From assembly GCA_005882135.1 (NCBI GenBank), contig VBDR01000026.1, forward strand, positions 29,582 through 93,581: 64,000 bases of DNA, in the 5' to 3' direction. Source of the stretch: Chloroflexota bacterium (GTDB lineage: Bacteria > Chloroflexota > Dormibacteria > Dormibacterales > Dormibacteraceae). Made by a program: the position numbers and the translations under genes. Positions 60,683-64,000 of the stretch are shown one piece after another. Numbering within the stretch: the stretch's first letter is position 1; each line of letters begins with the position of its first letter. Under the pieces are notes generated by a model. That model was not told the DNA's origin. It did no database searches and saw only the letters and a program-made list of their open reading frames with translations.

Positions 60683-62005
60683 CTACTCTCGCGCCACGAC
60701 CTCGGCGGGTTCGGCCTCCTGGTCCCGGACGTGACCGGGCCGCAGCAGTTGATAGAGGACGATCGAGCTCAACGCGCCCAGGCCGAGATTGTTGAAGGTC
60801 AGGGTGAGTCCTCCAAGGTGGATCGGAATCGCCTGGGTGGCCGGGATGCCCGCCGCGATGACAAGCGGGATCGCGGCCACGGCAAGGTTGGCGCGCTTGG
60901 AGAAGTCCACCCGCGCGTCGACCCAGATCTTGCCCCCGATGACCGCGATGAGGCCGAACAGGTACATCTCGATGCCCCCCTGCACGCTGACCGGGATGCT
61001 GCGCACGAGCGCGCCAAAGATCGGGATGAAGCCGAGCAGGATCGCAGTCACGGCTGCGACAACGAACACCATGATGGAGAAGACGCGCGTGATGCCCATC
61101 ACGCCGATGTTCTCCGCGTAGGTCGTCTCCCCGGCGCCGCCCAGCAGGCCACTGATCGTCGTGCCGAGGCCATCCCCGATGAAGGTTCGGCCCAGCATGT
61201 GGCTGAGGTCGCGCTTCATGATGCCGCTGATCGCGTAGACGTGGCCGGCGTTCTCGGCCACGAGGATGACCGGGATGAAGAAGAACAGGCTCAGCGTGGT
61301 GCCGAACTGGCTGAAGTCGGGAAAGCTGAAGGTTGGCACACCGAGGATCGAGGCCTGGCCGATGGCGTTGAAGTCGATGTGGCAGGCAGACTTGGCTCCG
61401 GCGCATGGCGGATAGACGATCGATACGAGATAGCCGACCACGATGCCGATCAGCACCGGCAGCAAGCGCGGAAAGCCGCGCAGGTAGACAGCGGCCGCCA
61501 CTGCGGCGAGGAGCGTAACCGTGGCCGTGAACGGCTCGCCGGCGTAGTTGCCGGTCGCCGCGCTGGCAAGCGCGAGGCCGATGACCGCAACGACCGTGCC
61601 TGTCACCACCGGAGGCAGCAAGAACCGGATCGGGTTCACCCCGACGACGTGCACGATGCCGCCGATGGCGAGGTAGATGATCCCGGCCATCACGATCCCG
61701 GCATAAGCCAGTCCGTGATTGGGATTCTGGGCTCCCTGCACCGCCAGCACCGAGCCGATGAACGAGAAGCTCGAACCCAGGTAGCTGGGCACCTTGAAGC
61801 CGGTTACGACAAGAAAGATCAAGGTGGCGACGCCGCTGAAAAAGATGACCGTGTTGGGATTGAAGCCGAGGATCAGCGGCACCAATACCGTGGCGCCAAA
61901 CATCGCCATGACGTGCTGCAGGCCCATGAGGATCGTCTGCGGCCACGGCAGCCGGTCCTCGGGATAAACGACGTCACGCTCGGGCTTCGCAGTTGCAACC
62001 GCCAT
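60683..62005 (-). CDS. Uracil/xanthine permease (NCS2 family, UraA-like)
   Basis: Nucleobase:proton symporter with 14 helices (440 aa). LGLQHVMAMFGATVLVPLILGF-type opening (LMGLQHVMAMFGATVLVP) and GAGETTYAENIGVMGITRVFS, the NCS2 signature. The TTYxENIGVM motif resembles uracil permeases (UraA) more than xanthine permeases. ATG 62005 is chosen because GGAGG stands 5 nt upstream. It is divergent from the cytosine-deaminase-like gene with 67 bp between, and heads the minus-strand operon. Confidence 0.92.
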   Translation of the reverse strand: MAVATAKPERDVVYPEDRLPWPQTILMGLQHVMAMFGATVLVPLILGFNPNTVIFFSGVATLIFLVVTGFKVPSYLGSSFSFIGSVLAVQGAQNPNHGLAYAGIVMAGIIYLAIGGIVHVVGVNPIRFLLPPVVTGTVVAVIGLALASAATGNYAGEPFTATVTLLAAVAAAVYLRGFPRLLPVLIGIVVGYLVSIVYPPCAGAKSACHIDFNAIGQASILGVPTFSFPDFSQFGTTLSLFFFIPVILVAENAGHVYAISGIMKRDLSHMLGRTFIGDGLGTTISGLLGGAGETTYAENIGVMGITRVFSIMVFVVAAVTAILLGFIPIFGALVRSIPVSVQGGIEMYLFGLIAVIGGKIWVDARVDFSKRANLAVAAIPLVIAAGIPATQAIPIHLGGLTLTFNNLGLGALSSIVLYQLLRPGHVRDQEAEPAEVVARE

Positions 62006-62072
62006 GGCGCCCTCCCACAATGCGCCCCGGCCCCCGACTCAGCGGCCGGGCCCCGCGCTATGGTAGCCCGCC

Positions 62073-63362
62073 ATGTGGGCTTTGCAAGGTGTCCGTCTCG
62101 CCAACGGTGACCTGGCCGACATCGTGGTCGAAGGCGACCGCATCGTGGAGGTGCGTCGGGGCGCCGCGGCCGGGGTGCCCGAAGTCCTGACCTGCTCGGA
62201 AAAGCTGGTGCTCCCAGCCTTTATCGACGGCCACGTACACCTTGACAAGGCCCTGATTCGCGACGAGCTGAGCGAGCACGACGGCACCCTGCGGGGCGCG
62301 ATCGACGCGATCCACGAGCGAAAGCGGCGCTATACGTCCGACGACGTGCGAGCCCGGGCGCGAAGCGTGATCGAGGAGTCGGTCCGCCTCGGCACGACCC
62401 GGCTGCGCTCGCACGTCGACGTCGACACGATTGGCGGGCTGGTCCCGCTGGAAGGGGTGATGGCGGCAGCAGCCGACAGCGCCGATATCGCGGAGGTGTG
62501 CACGATCGCATTCCCGCAGGAGGGCCTGCTCCGTGACCCCGGAGCCTACGACCTGATGGTGGCGGCTCTGGAAGCCGGCGCGGACGTCGTCGGCGGGATG
62601 CCCCACTGGGAACATGACGAGGCCTCGCAGCGTGAGCACGTTCGACTATGTTTCGGTCTCGCCGAGCGCTTCGGCCGCGACCTCGACATGCATGTCGACG
62701 AGACAGACGATGGCGGCGTGCGCACCCTGGAAATGGTCGCCGACGAGGCATTGCGCCGCGGATACATCGGCCGTGTATGCGCTGGCCATGTGTGCTCGCT
62801 GGCCGCCGCCGACCAGCAGTACGCCGATGGCGTGATCGACAAATGCCTGCGCGCTGAGATCACGATCGCCGCCAATGCGGTGACGAATCTCGTCTTACAG
62901 GGACGCCAGGACCGGGGCCTGATCCGTCGTGGCACAACGCGCATCGGAGAGCTGCGTGCCGCCGGGGTGAACGTGCTCTTCGGACAGGATTGCGTAAAGG
63001 ACGGCTTCTATCCCTTCGGCCGTGGCTCGATGCTCGAGGTGGCGATGATCTCGGCACACGCCGCGCACCTGACCACGAACGCAGACCTTGACTTCGCCCT
63101 GCGTGCCGTCACCGAGGCGCCGGCGCAGACAATGCGGCTAAGCGATTACGGCCTGCGGCCGGGAGCGCGCGCCGACCTGCAACTGCTCCCGGTGCCGACG
63201 TGGTCCGAGGCGCTTCGCCTGCAGCCGCTTCCGGAAAAGGTCTGGTTCCGCGGACGTCTGGTGGCTGAGAACTCAGTACATTCGACGATCCATCGCCTCA
63301 GGCCGCCCAGCGCATCCCCGGTCCGCGGACCCGTTTGGGAATCACGCGGTCCGGAGGAATGA
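62073..63362 (+). CDS. Cytosine deaminase-like amidohydrolase
   Basis: TIM-barrel metal hydrolase (429 aa) of the CodA group. GHVHLDKALI and LRSHVDVDTIGG are metal motifs, DMHVDETDDGGV the catalytic Glu region (CodA: HCDEIDD), AGHVCSL the His, and FGQDCVKDGFYPFGRGSMLEVA the GxD-x3-D-x2-YP loop. CodA has Asp-Asp at this loop where here Asp-Cys occurs, so substrate preference may differ (for example a modified or other pyrimidine). Divergent from the permease; its 3' end overlaps the HNH gene by 65 bp. Confidence 0.82.
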   Translation: MWALQGVRLANGDLADIVVEGDRIVEVRRGAAAGVPEVLTCSEKLVLPAFIDGHVHLDKALIRDELSEHDGTLRGAIDAIHERKRRYTSDDVRARARSVIEESVRLGTTRLRSHVDVDTIGGLVPLEGVMAAAADSADIAEVCTIAFPQEGLLRDPGAYDLMVAALEAGADVVGGMPHWEHDEASQREHVRLCFGLAERFGRDLDMHVDETDDGGVRTLEMVADEALRRGYIGRVCAGHVCSLAAADQQYADGVIDKCLRAEITIAANAVTNLVLQGRQDRGLIRRGTTRIGELRAAGVNVLFGQDCVKDGFYPFGRGSMLEVAMISAHAAHLTTNADLDFALRAVTEAPAQTMRLSDYGLRPGARADLQLLPVPTWSEALRLQPLPEKVWFRGRLVAENSVHSTIHRLRPPSASPVRGPVWESRGPEE

Positions 63363-64000
63363 ACTTCACTCCCTCGCCGGCCCTGACCACCTGCCATCCG
63401 CCTTCGTGTACCTGCCGATGGTGGAAGTAACAAAGAGGGAGAAGGTTGGAGAGGTTGCTTTTTCCGCCGCGGGCCCAGAACTCGACGTGATGGGGACTGG
63501 TCCAGTTGATCGGCCGGTCACACCCGGGCGCCGCGCAGGTGCGATGCCGAGCCTTGAGGGCTCGCCACTGCGCCGGCGAGACCGCCCGTGTCGCTCGGCC
63601 GACGTCGACCACCACCGAGTCCGCCTTGAGGACCCGGCACAGGGTGCCGTCGCAGGCCAGCCGCTGCACGGTCTTGCTCGAGATCGGCGTTCCGTTATCA
63701 AGCTCGGACCCCCCCACCAAGCCCGTGCCCAGCTCGCCCTTCAGGGCTTCGATGCTGGTGTTGACGTTGATGTGGGGCCGGACCCCCGTTGCGCCGGGGC
63801 AGCGTGCCCCGGTCGAGGGCTTGGTGGACGATCTCGACCAGGGCGTCGGCGCGGCGCTGCTTGGGGGAGCGGACGTCGTCCTCACCCAGGGGTTGGTTGA
63901 GGCTGTCGATGGCCGCCCTCAGCGCCGCCGCACCCTGGGGATCCAGAAGGGCGTCCAGCTTGTACATGCGACCCAGCTCGCTCAGGTGCAGGTAGCGCCG
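63298..64000 (-). pseudogene. DUF222/HNH endonuclease-domain protein with a frameshift (5' end outside window)
   Basis: The upstream part reads HLSELGRMYKLDALLDPQGAA and RRADALVEIVHQALDRGTLPRRNGG in one frame, the DUF222 pattern. The downstream part (GVRPHINVNTSIEALKG, then the HNH segment CAAPGCDRPINWTSPHHVEFWARGG, LPLCYFHHRQVHEGGW) is in another. Deleting one base from a GGGGG run near 63784-63789 joins them as LPRRNGVRPHINVN, so a single-base insertion (real mutation or sequencing error) is likely. Such 13E12-type genes are numerous in high-GC Gram-positive genomes and often decay. It is convergent with the deaminase gene. Confidence 0.75.

Overview
High-GC chromosomal DNA (roughly two-thirds G+C) with very dense genes, many 4-bp start/stop overlaps, frequent GTG/TTG starts and no phage or transposon. 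Several traits together point to a soil-type member of the Terrabacteria such as Dormibacterota, Chloroflexota or Actinomycetota: WWDG-repeat (DUF2510-like) membrane proteins, a DUF222/HNH protein, a PucR-type regulator, a cytochrome bc complex with split cytochrome b, and a phosphoketolase. The phylum is inferred from gene content, not from a marker phylogeny.

Layout. (1) 1-12.3 kb: surface-polysaccharide locus with two nucleotide-sugar dehydrogenases, an epimerase, GT4 and GT2 glycosyltransferases, two tandem secreted WWDG-repeat proteins, rmlB-rmlC-like-rmlA and a flippase, with dinB and a DEDDh exonuclease set between them. (2) 12.3-17.9 kb: trpS followed by Rieske, cytochrome b6-like and subunit IV-like genes, then a DinB-fold protein, a processive glycosyltransferase and thioredoxin. 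(3) 18-25.1 kb: nitrogen block with amt-glnK, glnA, a GAF-PucR regulator and a class V aminotransferase/cysteine desulfurase-like gene. A short inverted repeat is shared by the two regulatory regions. (4) 25.1-30.7 kb: small membrane proteins, a GH5 glycosidase, a single-chain FtsE-FtsX fusion and its likely M23 partner, then tRNA-Arg. (5) 31-36.4 kb: electron-transfer operon (Ser-rich anchored peptide, ferric-reductase-like membrane protein, NuoF-like protein, ferredoxin, ApbE) and a two-component system. (6) 36.4-50.9 kb: PQQ-type beta-propeller, MMPL transporter, zinc-ribbon membrane proteins, MsrA, OsmC, cupin, lipase maturation factor family protein, CrtI-like oxidoreductase, and acetate kinase with phosphoketolase.

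(7) 51-63.4 kb is the most coherent accessory block. It holds a nucleosidase, an amidase and a ring-opening amidohydrolase (barbiturase/cyanurate hydrolase family) on the plus strand. Facing it is a minus-strand set of NCS2 permease, DUF4126 protein, acyl-CoA ligase, cyclase-family hydrolase and a three-subunit molybdenum hydroxylase. A cytosine-deaminase-like gene is divergent from the permease. Read as a pathway this gives pyrimidine uptake, deamination, oxidation to barbiturate, ring opening, cleavage to malonate plus urea, and activation of malonate. This would be a gene set for oxidative pyrimidine catabolism; it is inferred from families and order, not demonstrated.

The window ends in a frameshifted DUF222/HNH gene. 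Other items worth checking are a possible minimal flavinylated peptide beside ApbE, the FtsEX fusion, a PII protein lacking the modified T-loop tyrosine, and a 60-bp duplication that copies the 5' end of tRNA-Arg.
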